The notes beneath the pieces are model-generated. The model searched no databases and was not told where the DNA came from. It was given only the letters and a program-made list of their open reading frames with translations. Positions 34,424 through 43,263 of a stretch of DNA of 64,000 nt are shown one piece after another (the first letter of the stretch is position 1; every line of letters begins with the position of its first letter). A program made the position numbers and the translations under genes. This DNA is from Halopiger xanaduensis SH-6 (GTDB lineage: Archaea > Halobacteriota > Halobacteria > Halobacteriales > Natrialbaceae), in assembly GCF_000217715.1 (NCBI RefSeq), contig NC_015666.1, positions 2,430,270-2,494,269 of the forward strand, given 5' to 3'.

Positions 34424-35317
34424 TCAGGGCAGCTCGACGTCGATATCTTCCTGCAGGCTCGCGGCCTTGACCGTGTTGTAGAGCAACATCGCACGGGTCA
34501 TCGGGCCGACGCCGCCGGGGACGGGCGTGATCGCGCTCGCCTTCTCTTTCGCGCTCTCGAACTCGACGTCGCCGACGAGTTCGTACCCCTTCTCGTTATC
34601 GGCGTCCACCCGGTTCACGCCGACGTCGATCACGACCGCGCCTTCGCCGACCATCGAACCGTCGACGAGTTGCGGCACGCCCGCGGCGGCGACGACGATA
34701 TCGGCGCTGCGGGTCTTTTCGGCGAGGTCGTCCGTTCGCGAGTGACAGACCGTCACCGTCGCGTTGCCGTCGTCGGCCTTCTGGATCAGCAGGTTCGCGA
34801 GCGGCTTGCCGACGATGTCGGAGCGGCCGACGATCGTGACGTCCGTGCCCTCCGTGTCGACGTCCGCGGCCTCGAGCAGTTTCTGAACGCCGTGGGGCGT
34901 GCAGGGACGGAAGCGGGCGTCGCCGGCGACGAGGCGGCCGACGTTCTCGGGGTGGAAGCCGTCGACGTCCTTCGCGGGGTCGACCCGACGGATGACCTCG
35001 CGGTAGTCGACGTGGTCAGGGACGGGGGCCTGGACGATGTAGCCGTGGACGTCGTCGTTCCCGTTGAGTTCGCCGATCTCGTCGTACAGCGTCTCCGGGG
35101 GGGCGTCGCCGTCGACGTCGACGTGGTAGCTCTCGATCCCGACCTCCTCGCAGTCGCGCTGCTTCATGTTCACGTAGGTCTCGCTGGCGGGGTCGTCGCC
35201 CATCAGCACCGTCGCCAGCCCCGGCCGCGCGCCCGCGTCGGCGAGCGTCTCGATGGCGTCGGTCAGGTCCTCGCGAATCTGGCTCGCGACGGCGTTGCCG
35301 TCGATGATCTCGGTCAT
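34424..35317 (-). CDS. folD: Methylenetetrahydrofolate dehydrogenase / cyclohydrolase
   Basis: Interconverts methylene-, methenyl- and formyl-tetrahydrofolate with NADP, supplying one-carbon units. The 297-residue protein has ASETYVNMKQRDCEEVGI with the YxxxK catalytic pair (Y48, K52), VGRSDIVGKPLANLL for the dinucleotide, and the C-terminal TPVPGGVGPMTRAML. GTTAATGAG on the minus strand lies about 28 bases before the ATG at 35315-35317, marking that ATG rather than one nine codons earlier as the leaderless start. It belongs functionally with glyA 2 kb away, thyA and folA. Confidence 0.95.
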   Translation of the reverse strand: MTEIIDGNAVASQIREDLTDAIETLADAGARPGLATVLMGDDPASETYVNMKQRDCEEVGIESYHVDVDGDAPPETLYDEIGELNGNDDVHGYIVQAPVPDHVDYREVIRRVDPAKDVDGFHPENVGRLVAGDARFRPCTPHGVQKLLEAADVDTEGTDVTIVGRSDIVGKPLANLLIQKADDGNATVTVCHSRTDDLAEKTRSADIVVAAAGVPQLVDGSMVGEGAVVIDVGVNRVDADNEKGYELVGDVEFESAKEKASAITPVPGGVGPMTRAMLLYNTVKAASLQEDIDVELP

Positions 35318-35486
35318 ACTCGAGACGGCGACCGCGAGGCTCATTAACCCTCGGATTCGTGCTCAGAACAGTGCCCCAACCGGGGCAGTATATGCACAAG
35401 TGTGAATACATCTGACCGAGAGTGCCTGGAAAGACCGCTCGCTCGTGTCGGTCGGCGACCGGCGCTGGGACCTGCGCGGCCGCCCC

Positions 35487-36434
35487 TCAGCCGCGATCCG
35501 CCGTCCCCGGTTCCGAAATCTCCCACTCGGCCGTGTCGCGCGCGTCGGTCACGACGACGGCGTACTCCTCGAGGAGGTCGTTGTACTCGTCCGTCCCGGC
35601 CTCCCCGACTAGCTGCTCGGCCTGCCGCCGGTGCATCGTCCGCGCGACCTCGAGCGCGTCGAGATCGACGTCGACGTCGTGCTCCTCGAGCGCCGGCGCC
35701 AGCCGCTCGGTCCAGGCGTCGTCGGGGAGCAGGCAGACGGCTCGATCGTCGACCGACAGCGGCGGCTTCCCGGTGACGTGGTCACCCGCGCCGACGAGGT
35801 CGTGGGTCTCGATGGCCTCGAGGATGCCGACGACGTCGGCCTCGGGAACGTCGCTCGGCGCGTCGGCCATCACGTCGTCGAACGCGAGCGAGTCGATCGG
35901 CGCGTCCATCGTCTCGGGCCGGGGCGTCGGATCGCCGTCGCGTTCGTGCTCGATGGTCCCCTCGGCGACGGGGTCGCTGTCGTCCGGCGTATCCGGCAGC
36001 GGTTCGGCGCGGTAAGGTTCGCCGTCGTCGAACCGCACCGGAACGAGGCCGATCGTCTCCGCGGCCGTGATCGCGTCGAACAGCAGCGGCTGGGTCGCGT
36101 CGTAGGACTCGAGATCGATTCCCAACCCTTCGGGCGGCTCGGCCCGAACGAGGGCGTCGGGGACGGGTGCGACGATTTCGCCGCCCTCCTCGAGCAGTTG
36201 GCGCGGGTAGGGCGCGTCGGCGACCTGCTCGTCCGGGATGGCGCTACAGACGAGCATCGGCTGGTCCTCGTACTCGTCGACGCCCCAGTCGATCTGGTCG
36301 CCGGCCGCCGCGTCCATGAACTCGGCGACCGGCGTGAGCTCGAGCGCCAGTTCCGAGGCCGCCGACTCCTCGGTCTTCCGGAGCTCGAGCAGCCGATCGT
36401 CGTCGAGGATAGTGCCGGTCGGGCGCGTGGACAT
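35487..36434 (-). CDS. Haloarchaeal hypothetical protein (315 aa)
   Basis: A 315-residue acidic protein without signal peptide, membrane segment or recognisable catalytic motif. The N-terminal half (DWGVDEYEDQPMLVCSAIPDEQVADAPYPRQLLEEGGEIVAPVPDALVRA) and the C-terminal half (DLVGAGDHVTGKPPLSVDDRAVCLLPDDAWTERLAPALEEHDV) look like separate small alpha/beta domains joined by an acidic Pro/Asp-rich linker (about 155-185). Codon bias is strong. It follows folD on the same strand after 169 bases, so it may have its own promoter. No family recognised. Confidence 0.7.
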   Translation of the reverse strand: MSTRPTGTILDDDRLLELRKTEESAASELALELTPVAEFMDAAAGDQIDWGVDEYEDQPMLVCSAIPDEQVADAPYPRQLLEEGGEIVAPVPDALVRAEPPEGLGIDLESYDATQPLLFDAITAAETIGLVPVRFDDGEPYRAEPLPDTPDDSDPVAEGTIEHERDGDPTPRPETMDAPIDSLAFDDVMADAPSDVPEADVVGILEAIETHDLVGAGDHVTGKPPLSVDDRAVCLLPDDAWTERLAPALEEHDVDVDLDALEVARTMHRRQAEQLVGEAGTDEYNDLLEEYAVVVTDARDTAEWEISEPGTADRG

Positions 36435-36526
36435 AGCGGCGGTACGACCGGTCGGAGCAAAAGCCGCGTGCCGGCGAGTGACAGGGACTAGGGGGGCTCG
36501 AGGGGACCCAACGTGTCGGCTAAAGC

Positions 36527-36581
36527 GTGACAGTCGGTACCACACCTTGTTACAATTTTATTAAATTTGGTGGTGTGTCAC
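36527..36581. promoter_or_regulatory. TATA region flanked by dyad half-sites upstream of a methyltransferase gene
   Basis: An AT-rich core (ACAATTTTATTAAATTT, about 36552-36568) is flanked by CACACC (36541-36546) and GGTGTG (36572-36577), and further out by GTGACA (36527-36532) and TGTCAC (36576-36581). The arrangement gives nested dyads across the TATA box, ending just before the ATG at 36587. It looks like an operator controlling the methyltransferase gene. Confidence 0.5.
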
Positions 36582-36586
36582 AGAGT

Positions 36587-37282
36587 ATGTCGGATCCGTT
36601 CGGTCGCGCCATCCGCGACCACTACCGCGGCGAGCGCTCGGAACCGCTGCTCGATCGCGACGGCGACGACGTCCGCGAGCACCGCATCGAGCAGTGGTAC
36701 TTCGGCGACCACGAGGAAGACGCGTGGCGAGACCAGTGGATCGAAGGGCCGGTCCTCGACATGGGCGCCGGCGCGGGGCGGGACGCGCTCTACTACCAGG
36801 CGCGGTTCGAGACCGTCGCGATCGAGGTCAGCGACCACCTCGTCGAGACGATGCGCGACCGCGGCGTCGAGGACGCCCGCCGAGCGGACATGTTCGCGCT
36901 CCGGGACCACTTCGATCGCGACCGGTTCCGGTCTGCCCACGCGAAAGGCACGCAGGTCGGGCTGGCCGGCTCGATGGCGGCTGTACGCGAATTTCTCGCG
37001 GACCTCGCGTACGTGACGACGCCGGACGCGACCACCATCCTCGACAACTACGCGCCGGAACTGGACGCGACGAGCGACGCCTTCGGCTACCGCGAGGATC
37101 CGACGCACGGCCTCGCGTACCGGGTCTACCACCTCGTCTACGAGGACGAGGTCGGCGACACGCTGCTCTTTCGACTGTTCAGCGTCGATCGGCTTCGCGA
37201 AGCGACGATCGGCACGCCCTGGGAGGTCGTCGCGACCAACTACGGCGACGTGCAGTGGCGCGCAGCGCTCGAGAAGCAGTGA
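36587..37282 (+). CDS. SAM-dependent methyltransferase (class I)
   Basis: A 231-residue cytoplasmic protein with the SAM-binding motif I VLDMGAGAGRDALYYQ (near residues 56-70), followed by an acidic strand 2 (VAIEVSDHLV) and ARRADMFAL. After about residue 115 the sequence has GTQVGLAGSMAAVREFLADLAYVTTPDATTILDNYAP. The substrate cannot be told. The AT-rich promoter with nested dyads sits just upstream. It is divergent from the hypothetical at 35487-36434 and converges on glyA. Confidence 0.85.
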   Translation: MSDPFGRAIRDHYRGERSEPLLDRDGDDVREHRIEQWYFGDHEEDAWRDQWIEGPVLDMGAGAGRDALYYQARFETVAIEVSDHLVETMRDRGVEDARRADMFALRDHFDRDRFRSAHAKGTQVGLAGSMAAVREFLADLAYVTTPDATTILDNYAPELDATSDAFGYREDPTHGLAYRVYHLVYEDEVGDTLLFRLFSVDRLREATIGTPWEVVATNYGDVQWRAALEKQ

Positions 37283-37335
37283 GAACGAAAGAGGAAAATC
37301 GGCGGTTCGGTCGATTCGGGAGATCCAGCCGCAGA

Positions 37336-38583
37336 TTACTCGTACAGCGGGTTCTCCTCGCAGAGCCCCTCGACTTCTTCGCGGACCTCGGCGATGACCG
37401 CGTCGTCCTCGAGGTTGTCGATCACTCGGGCGATCAGGTCGCCGACCTTGCGGCAGTCCTCCTCGTCGAAGCCGCGGGTCGTCAGCGCCGGCGTACCGGC
37501 GCGGATACCGCTCGGGTCGAACGGCGAGCGCGTCTCGCCGGGCACCGTGTTTCCGTTGAGGACGATGCCGGCCTCCTCGAGCGCTTCTTCGGCGTCGCCG
37601 CCGGAGGTGTCGGGATGGCTCTCGCGGAGGTCGACCAGCACGAGGTGGTTGTCGGTGCCGCCCGAGACCAGCGAGAAGCCGTGCTCGGACAGCGACTCGC
37701 CCAGGGCCTTCGCGTTCGCGACGGTCTGTTCGGCATAGTCCTCGAACTCGGGCTCGAGCGCTTCCTTGAAGCCGACCGCCTTGCCGGCGACGTTGTGCAT
37801 CAGCGGGCCGCCCTGGCCGCCGGGGAAGACCGCCGAGTCGATGTCGTCGGCGTACTCCTCGTCGCACATGACGATGCCGCCGCGACCGGCGCGGATCGTC
37901 TTGTGGGTCGAACCGGTGACGAAGTCGGCGACGCCGACCGGCGAGGGGTGGACGCCCGCCGCCACGAGGCCGGTGATGTGAGCGATGTCCGCGAGGTGGA
38001 GCGCGTCGACGTCGTCGGCGACGTCCTGAATGCGTTCCCACTCGATCTCGCGCGGGTACGCGGAGTAGCCCGAGACGATGATGTCGGGCTCGAACTCCGC
38101 GGCGTGCTCGGCGAGGCTCTCGTAGTCGATATAGCCCGTCTCGGGGTCGACCTCGTACTGCTCGACCTCGTAGAGCTGGCCCGTGAAGTTCGCGGGGTGG
38201 CCGTGGCTCAGGTGGCCGCCGTGGTTGAGGTCCAGCGACAGGATCTTGTCGCCGGGCTCGAGCATCGCGAAGTAGACGGCCTGGTTGGCCTGCGTGCCGG
38301 CGTGGGGCTGGACGTTGACGTGCTCGGCGCCGAACAGCTCCGTCGCGCGCTCGATGGCGAGTTCCTCGACCTCGTCGGCGAACTCGCAGCCGCCGTAGTA
38401 GCGCTCGCCGGGGTAGCCCTCGGCGTACTTGTTCGTCAGGGCGCTCCCCTGGGCGTCGATGACGGCCTCGCTCGCGTGGTTCTCGCTGGCGATCATCTGC
38501 AGCGTCGACCGCTGGCGGTCGACCTCGTTCTCGAGCGCGTCGGCGACGTCGGGATCGACCTCCCGAACGTGGTCGTGTTCCAT
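37336..38583 (-). CDS. glyA: Serine hydroxymethyltransferase
   Basis: Interconverts serine and glycine while loading tetrahydrofolate with a methylene group. The 415-residue PLP enzyme shows MIASENHASEAV near residue 30, NKYAEGYPGERYYGG, HLADIAHITGLVAAG and PLP Lys K228 in TGSTHKTIRAGRGG. The ATG at 38581-38583 is chosen because a TATA-like ACTTATG lies about 29 bases upstream, where another in-frame ATG would otherwise start. Together with folD, thyA, folA and purD it outlines folate-dependent one-carbon flow in this window. Confidence 0.95.
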   Translation of the reverse strand: MEHDHVREVDPDVADALENEVDRQRSTLQMIASENHASEAVIDAQGSALTNKYAEGYPGERYYGGCEFADEVEELAIERATELFGAEHVNVQPHAGTQANQAVYFAMLEPGDKILSLDLNHGGHLSHGHPANFTGQLYEVEQYEVDPETGYIDYESLAEHAAEFEPDIIVSGYSAYPREIEWERIQDVADDVDALHLADIAHITGLVAAGVHPSPVGVADFVTGSTHKTIRAGRGGIVMCDEEYADDIDSAVFPGGQGGPLMHNVAGKAVGFKEALEPEFEDYAEQTVANAKALGESLSEHGFSLVSGGTDNHLVLVDLRESHPDTSGGDAEEALEEAGIVLNGNTVPGETRSPFDPSGIRAGTPALTTRGFDEEDCRKVGDLIARVIDNLEDDAVIAEVREEVEGLCEENPLYE

Positions 38584-38765
38584 GTGCGTTGTGCGAACTG
38601 GGGACGGCATAAGTGTACCTTTTCGGCGGATTCGGTGCGGGCTCGAGCGGTCGATCGAGCTCGGAACCGCCGGACGAGAGCGCCCCCCATCGCCGCAACC
38701 AGTACCGATAAGTGACGGTTACAGTAAGTAAGATTAACTGAACGGGGTGACATGCAGTAGAGTAC

Positions 38766-41063
38766 ATGATCGAGTGGGAACGGGACCGCGAGACGCTCCA
38801 CGTTCGCGACGTGGACAACGCTGCGGTGGCGGTCCGCGGCGAGTTCGCCGTCGTCGACGACGCGGTCGAGATGCCGCGGCCGATCGACGAAAGCGTCGTC
38901 GTGACCGCGAGCGAACTCCAGTTCCCACACGCCGTCTGCTACGCCTTCGCGCTCGGCTCCGACGACCGGTACGAACTCGATCCGCACGGCGATCCTGTCG
39001 CCCTCCCACCCGGCGAGTACGTCGTCGACGTCGACGCCGAAATCAAGGTCTACCTCCAGTTTACCGGCCGAGCGATCATCGAGCAGACGGACGACTTCGA
39101 GTCGATCGTCGTCTCCTTCCCGGAGCGAACCCGGGTGACGCTCGGCTTCCGGAGTCGCAACGAACTGCCGGTCGGCTCGATGACGGTGCCCGACGAGCCG
39201 GCGGCGATCGCCGAAGCGATCACGCACCTCGGCGCCGCCCACCGAACCGACGGCCCCGACAGAACGTATCCGACGCTCCGCGGGCATCCCCCGTTACTCG
39301 AGCCCGGCGACGAACTCGAGATTTCGGACTGCCTGCGGGCGGACGTCCCCGAGACGGGGATCGAACTCGCCGTCCCGCCCCGGTACGAACCGCTGTACGT
39401 GACGGCGCCGCTGGCCTACTACCTGCAGGCGTCCGTCCACGTCACCGACACGCTCGAGGGGGCGGACTGTCCCGACGGCGCTCGGCTGCGACTGCCCGAA
39501 CAGGGTGTCGAGCGGCACCTCCCCGCGATGCCGGCCCTCGAGAGCGACGTCGAACGGCTGCTCCGGAAGACGTTCTTTCTGGACTGTCTGGTTCGGAACG
39601 CGGGGCCGTACGGCACCGCCCTCGGCGAGTGCAGCGTCCTCGACGCGCTCGGTCTCGACAGCGAGACGCTGTACGAGGCGCCGCCGGACGAACGCCTCGC
39701 GGCGTACCTCGACGTTCCCTTCGAGGCGATCGAACACCGACTCCCCGAGTGGCACCTCGCGACGTACGTCTGCCCCTCCTACGACAGCCTCGAGACGCTC
39801 CCGTTCCTGCTCGATCGAATGAGCCTGATCTACCGGCCCCGTACCACCGAACTCGAGGGGAAGGAACTCGTCGAACGCTCGCTCGAGGAGTTCTACCGCG
39901 GTCGCGGCGGCCTCGAGGACGGCGGCGGTGTCGCCGCCGGTGCCCCGAGCGGGACCGCGATCGACGCTCGGACGCCGACCGAATCCGGCGTCGAACTCGA
40001 GGCCGACGACCGCGCCAGAGCAAGTACCGGCCAGGTCGCCTCCGTCGACATCGTCAAACCGGAGCTCCGCCACGGCCGCACCCACGGCTGGCTCGCCGAG
40101 GGCGTCCCGATCGACGTCTTCAAATCCGCCCCCGAAGCCTACCGCAACCGACTCGACTACCTCGAGCGAGCGGAAGAGGGCGAGTCGACGTCGATTCGCG
40201 TCGTCCTCAACGACCCCGAGATGGCCGGCGAACACGACGACGTCGCCGCGATCTACCGGCGCCGCGCCCGGGAGCGCTCGATGGACGTCACCGTCGAAGA
40301 GTCGCTCGAGACGGCCGAACTCGCCCGCCTGTTCGAATCGGAGAACGACTTCGTCCACTACATCGGCCACTGCGAGACCTGCGGGCTGTGCTGTCCCGAC
40401 GGATCGCTCTCGATCTCGTCGCTCGACCGCTGCCGGACCCAGACGTTCTTCCTCAACGCCTGCGGCTCCTTCTACGAGGGGAAGACGCTGGTCGAAAAGG
40501 GCAGCGTCGCCGGCGCGGTCACGTTCACGAAGGTCCTCAACGACCACGCGATCAAGGTCGGCTCGGCGTTCGCAACCTTCCTCGTCTACGGGTTCAGCAT
40601 CGAACGCGCCATGCGCCTCGCGAGGCGACGGATCATGATGGGGAAGGACTACGCGGTCGTCGGCGACGGCACGCACTCGCTCGCGCAGGGGACGAATCCG
40701 TTTCCGACGACGATCACGATCGAACCGCTCCCCGACGGCCAGCGTGCACGCTCGCGGTCGCGACGGACGGGGTCCAGAACGGACTCGAGATCGGCGTCGA
40801 CCACGCGCTCGCGGCCGCGCTCGAGCGGCGACGCAGATACTGCCCGATACCTGGTGACGTTCGACTGCTACTCGACGCGGACGACCGGGTCGTACTACGT
40901 CCCACACGCCGAGGCCACGGCCGCGACGCTGTGTGGCAACGAGTCGAACTTCGTTCTCTCGGCCCCGGAACTGGCGGCCCTGCTCGAAAACACGGAGGCC
41001 GCCGTCATCTACGACGGCGACGTCTACTGGTCGCGAGAACTGTGCGCTCGGTTCAGGGGCTGA
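38766..41063 (+). CDS. CHAT-domain protein (caspase-like putative protease)
   Basis: A 765-residue protein. The C-terminal third contains FVHYIGHCE (H535) and TQTFFLNACGS (C566), the His/Cys dyad pattern of CHAT proteases, with the usual spacing of about 30 residues, followed by GAVTFTKVLNDHAIKVGSAFATFLVYGFS. Residues 1-500 are a large haloarchaeal N-terminal region without TPR repeats that I can see, with strand-rich segments (GEFAVVDDAVEMPRPID; LPPGEYVVDVDAEIKVYLQFTG). Residues 660-689 are a basic Arg/Ser-rich linker, odd for a haloarchaeon. CHAT proteins act in defence or regulated proteolysis (for example TPR-CHAT/Csx29); here the role is unknown. It has no evident partner gene. Confidence 0.75.
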   Translation: MIEWERDRETLHVRDVDNAAVAVRGEFAVVDDAVEMPRPIDESVVVTASELQFPHAVCYAFALGSDDRYELDPHGDPVALPPGEYVVDVDAEIKVYLQFTGRAIIEQTDDFESIVVSFPERTRVTLGFRSRNELPVGSMTVPDEPAAIAEAITHLGAAHRTDGPDRTYPTLRGHPPLLEPGDELEISDCLRADVPETGIELAVPPRYEPLYVTAPLAYYLQASVHVTDTLEGADCPDGARLRLPEQGVERHLPAMPALESDVERLLRKTFFLDCLVRNAGPYGTALGECSVLDALGLDSETLYEAPPDERLAAYLDVPFEAIEHRLPEWHLATYVCPSYDSLETLPFLLDRMSLIYRPRTTELEGKELVERSLEEFYRGRGGLEDGGGVAAGAPSGTAIDARTPTESGVELEADDRARASTGQVASVDIVKPELRHGRTHGWLAEGVPIDVFKSAPEAYRNRLDYLERAEEGESTSIRVVLNDPEMAGEHDDVAAIYRRRARERSMDVTVEESLETAELARLFESENDFVHYIGHCETCGLCCPDGSLSISSLDRCRTQTFFLNACGSFYEGKTLVEKGSVAGAVTFTKVLNDHAIKVGSAFATFLVYGFSIERAMRLARRRIMMGKDYAVVGDGTHSLAQGTNPFPTTITIEPLPDGQRARSRSRRTGSRTDSRSASTTRSRPRSSGDADTARYLVTFDCYSTRTTGSYYVPHAEATAATLCGNESNFVLSAPELAALLENTEAAVIYDGDVYWSRELCARFRG

Positions 41064-41445
41064 CGGTCGCTACGGACCGCCGTAGGTGCTGACTCCTTTC
41101 GACCGTGCGGGAGGGACGACCCGCACGTCGTCCGTTCGGACGCGGGGGGACTGGTCGGCAAGCGCTCGAGGGACCAACCGCTGCGTAGTGCGATCACCCA
41201 TACGCTCGTGAGGTCACACAGGAATCACATAACAGTTGGTGTAATGAAAAATACCTATTCGGACGATAATAACGATCCCTAATCGCCGGCAGTAGTCGGG
41301 GTCGCGTTGAACGACCGCCGGATACTGTAATCTGATCAACGGATGATCGGACAAAAATTACCGTTAGATGACCCAACAGCAAAGTTATCGCGTGCAAATG
41401 GCCACCAAAATTAAGTAGCGAACATCCGTTTACTTCTGTAGAGAG
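41064..41445. other. Intergenic region upstream of tbsP
   Basis: About 380 bases with no supported gene. The left end contains a stem GTGCGGG-8-CCCGCAC (41105-41126) soon after the CHAT gene stop, possibly a transcription end. The right half is AT-rich (for example 41226-41282 and 41350-41415), with TTAAGT at 41411-41416 about 35 bases before the tbsP ATG; the A/T-richness suggests regulated initiation. Confidence 0.5.
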
Positions 41446-42264
41446 ATGACCTCGAATTTACTCAATCACCAGATTGACGATATCCTCGAGTCCATCCTGA
41501 CGGACGCGAGTGGGGACATTTACATGGTCAATCCGTCCCGGGATGCGATCGAGGAGTTCGTCGGCGTTGCGACCGGTTTCGACGGCACGCTGCCGACGGT
41601 GCACATGCTGGCCGACGAGCGCACGCTGAAGGAAGTCATGGACGACTTCATCGTCGCCTCGAACGCGGCCGACCTCATCAGCGAGGACGCCCTCGCCCTG
41701 CGGACGCTCGAGGAGGCGCCCGAAAACTCGCTGGTCATTACCGAGGATCGGATCGTCGCGATCGTCCACGCCGGCGACCGCGTCGGCGGGCTCATCACGG
41801 ACGACGAGAGCTTCGTCGAGGACACCTACGACACCTACGCCGAGCGCTGGGAAGCGGCCCCGACGTACAACCTCCGGACGCCCCCGATCTCGGACGTCCG
41901 TGAGACCCTCTCCGAGGAGATCAGCCCCGAGGCAGAGGCCGACTTCACCGCGATCCTGAACTCGCTCGAGACGGCCCGCGGCGACGGCGACGGTCTCGAC
42001 GAGGTCACGATCTCGCTGCTGGTCGCCGCAAAGAACGAAGCGCTGCTGTACGACATCAGCAAGTGGGGGGAGGACGTCGGCATCGCCTCGAAGGCGACCT
42101 TCAGCCGGACGAAGACCAAACTCGAGGACATGGGCCTGATCGACACCGAGAAAGTCCCGATCGACGTCGGCCGGCCGCGCCTGCGTCTGAAGATCGGCGA
42201 CGAGCGCCTGCAGGAAGCGGATAACGGGCAGCTCGCGACGGTGGCGCAGTCCATCCTCAACTAG
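41446..42264 (+). CDS. tbsP: TbsP-family transcriptional regulator
   Basis: A 272-residue haloarchaeal protein. The N-terminal 150 residues form an alpha/beta domain (DIYMVNPSRDAIEEFVGVATGFDGTLPTVHMLADERTL; SLVITEDRIVAIVHAGDRVGGL); the C-terminal part carries a winged helix (LLYDISKWGEDVGIASKATFSRTKTKLEDMGLIDTEKVPIDVGRPRLRLKIG). From memory this is the TbsP/DUF5821 family; in Haloferax TbsP works with TrmB on glycolytic/gluconeogenic promoters such as gapII. An orthologous role is inferred. The gene has a long AT-rich upstream region and stands alone before the RNase P cluster. Confidence 0.82.
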   Translation: MTSNLLNHQIDDILESILTDASGDIYMVNPSRDAIEEFVGVATGFDGTLPTVHMLADERTLKEVMDDFIVASNAADLISEDALALRTLEEAPENSLVITEDRIVAIVHAGDRVGGLITDDESFVEDTYDTYAERWEAAPTYNLRTPPISDVRETLSEEISPEAEADFTAILNSLETARGDGDGLDEVTISLLVAAKNEALLYDISKWGEDVGIASKATFSRTKTKLEDMGLIDTEKVPIDVGRPRLRLKIGDERLQEADNGQLATVAQSILN

Positions 42265-42558
42265 AACCGAACTTTTGCTCTGCGTGCGGTCGCGAAGCGA
42301 CCGCACTCGGCAAAACTTCGATGAAAAGCACTCCTCCTTCCCCGCCAGCCGCGCGTCGCGCGGCTTCTCGGTCAGTCGTCGGCCCGCTCGCTCACTGCGT
42401 TCGCTCGCGGTAAGTAACGGGTGATGGCCTGCCCTCCCCCGAGTCGTCCGTCTCTCGCGGTGCTCGAGACGGACTCCCGGCCGAACGACAGCGGATACGG
42501 TCGGGTAGCAGCGTCGGATGACGCAAACCCCAAGTCCCAGCCCCGAGAGGGCACGCGT

Positions 42559-43263
42559 ATGTACGAAGCCGTCCACGCCCACCCCGAGGGACAGAGTACG
42601 GTCGCCAGGTTTGCCCGCGCGGCGGCCGAGTACGGCTTCGAGGGCGTGGTCGTGCGCAATCCCGCCGGCGCTCGAGCCGACTACGACCCCGAGCGGATCC
42701 GCGAGGAGTACGGGGTCGACATCGTTTCGGGAATCGAAATTCGGGCCGACAATCCCCAGCAGGCAAGCGGCGCGGTCGGCAACCACCGGACCGACGAGAC
42801 GATCGTGACCGTCGCGGGCGGGACGCCGGCGATGAACCGTTTCGCCGTCGAAAACGAGAAGGTCGACGTCCTCGCGCGGCCGATGGCCGACGACGGCGAC
42901 GTCAACCACGTCCTCGCGAAGGCGGCCGTCGAGAACGGCGTGCGCCTCGAGTTCGATCTCGCGCCGGTCCTGCGAACCCACGGCGGGCGGCGGGTCCGCG
43001 AACTGCAGTCGCTGCGCAAACTCGCGGAGATCGTCGACTACTACGACGCGCCCTACGTCGTGAGCGCGACGCCGGATTCGCACCTCGAGCTGCGAGCACC
43101 GCGGGAACTGGCGGCGCTGGGCGAGCAGATCGGCCTCTCGAGCGAGTTCGTCGAGGAGGGGCTCGCCGAGTGGGGCCGGCTCGCCGAGCGCAATCGCCGC
43201 ATCCAGTCCGAGTCGTTCATTGAGCCCGGGGTCGAACGGGGCAGGTATGAAGAAGGATCTTGA
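42559..43263 (+). CDS. rnp3: RNase P protein component Rpp30
   Basis: Archaeal RNase P protein that forms a TIM-barrel and binds the catalytic RNA with Pop5. The 234-residue sequence has the family pattern: YEAVHAHPEGQST, GFEGVVVRNP, DIVSGIEIRADNP, FAVENEKVDVLARP, LEFDLAPVLRTHGGRRVRELQSLRKLAEIVDYYDAPYVVSATP. ATG at 42559-42561 is the only good start. It overlaps the next methyltransferase gene by 17 bases. The cluster rnp3-methyltransferase-rnp2-psmA-SBDS is tightly packed, consistent with one operon for RNA processing and quality control. Confidence 0.93.
   Translation: MYEAVHAHPEGQSTVARFARAAAEYGFEGVVVRNPAGARADYDPERIREEYGVDIVSGIEIRADNPQQASGAVGNHRTDETIVTVAGGTPAMNRFAVENEKVDVLARPMADDGDVNHVLAKAAVENGVRLEFDLAPVLRTHGGRRVRELQSLRKLAEIVDYYDAPYVVSATPDSHLELRAPRELAALGEQIGLSSEFVEEGLAEWGRLAERNRRIQSESFIEPGVERGRYEEGS

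Noticed and set aside
36578-38818. A 746-codon open frame opposite glyA and the methyltransferase
   Set aside because: It mirrors glyA and the neighbouring methyltransferase on the other strand. The translation is Arg/Gly-rich and not halophile-like. Long antisense frames are normal in such GC-rich DNA.
40350-40480. A CRISPR-associated Csx29-type role for the CHAT protein
   Set aside because: No TPR repeats, no gRAMP effector and no CRISPR array occur near it; only the dyad pattern is supported.
41194-41397. A minus-strand frame of 67 codons upstream of tbsP
   Set aside because: No haloarchaeal codon bias, AT-rich promoter-like DNA, and no plausible protein features.
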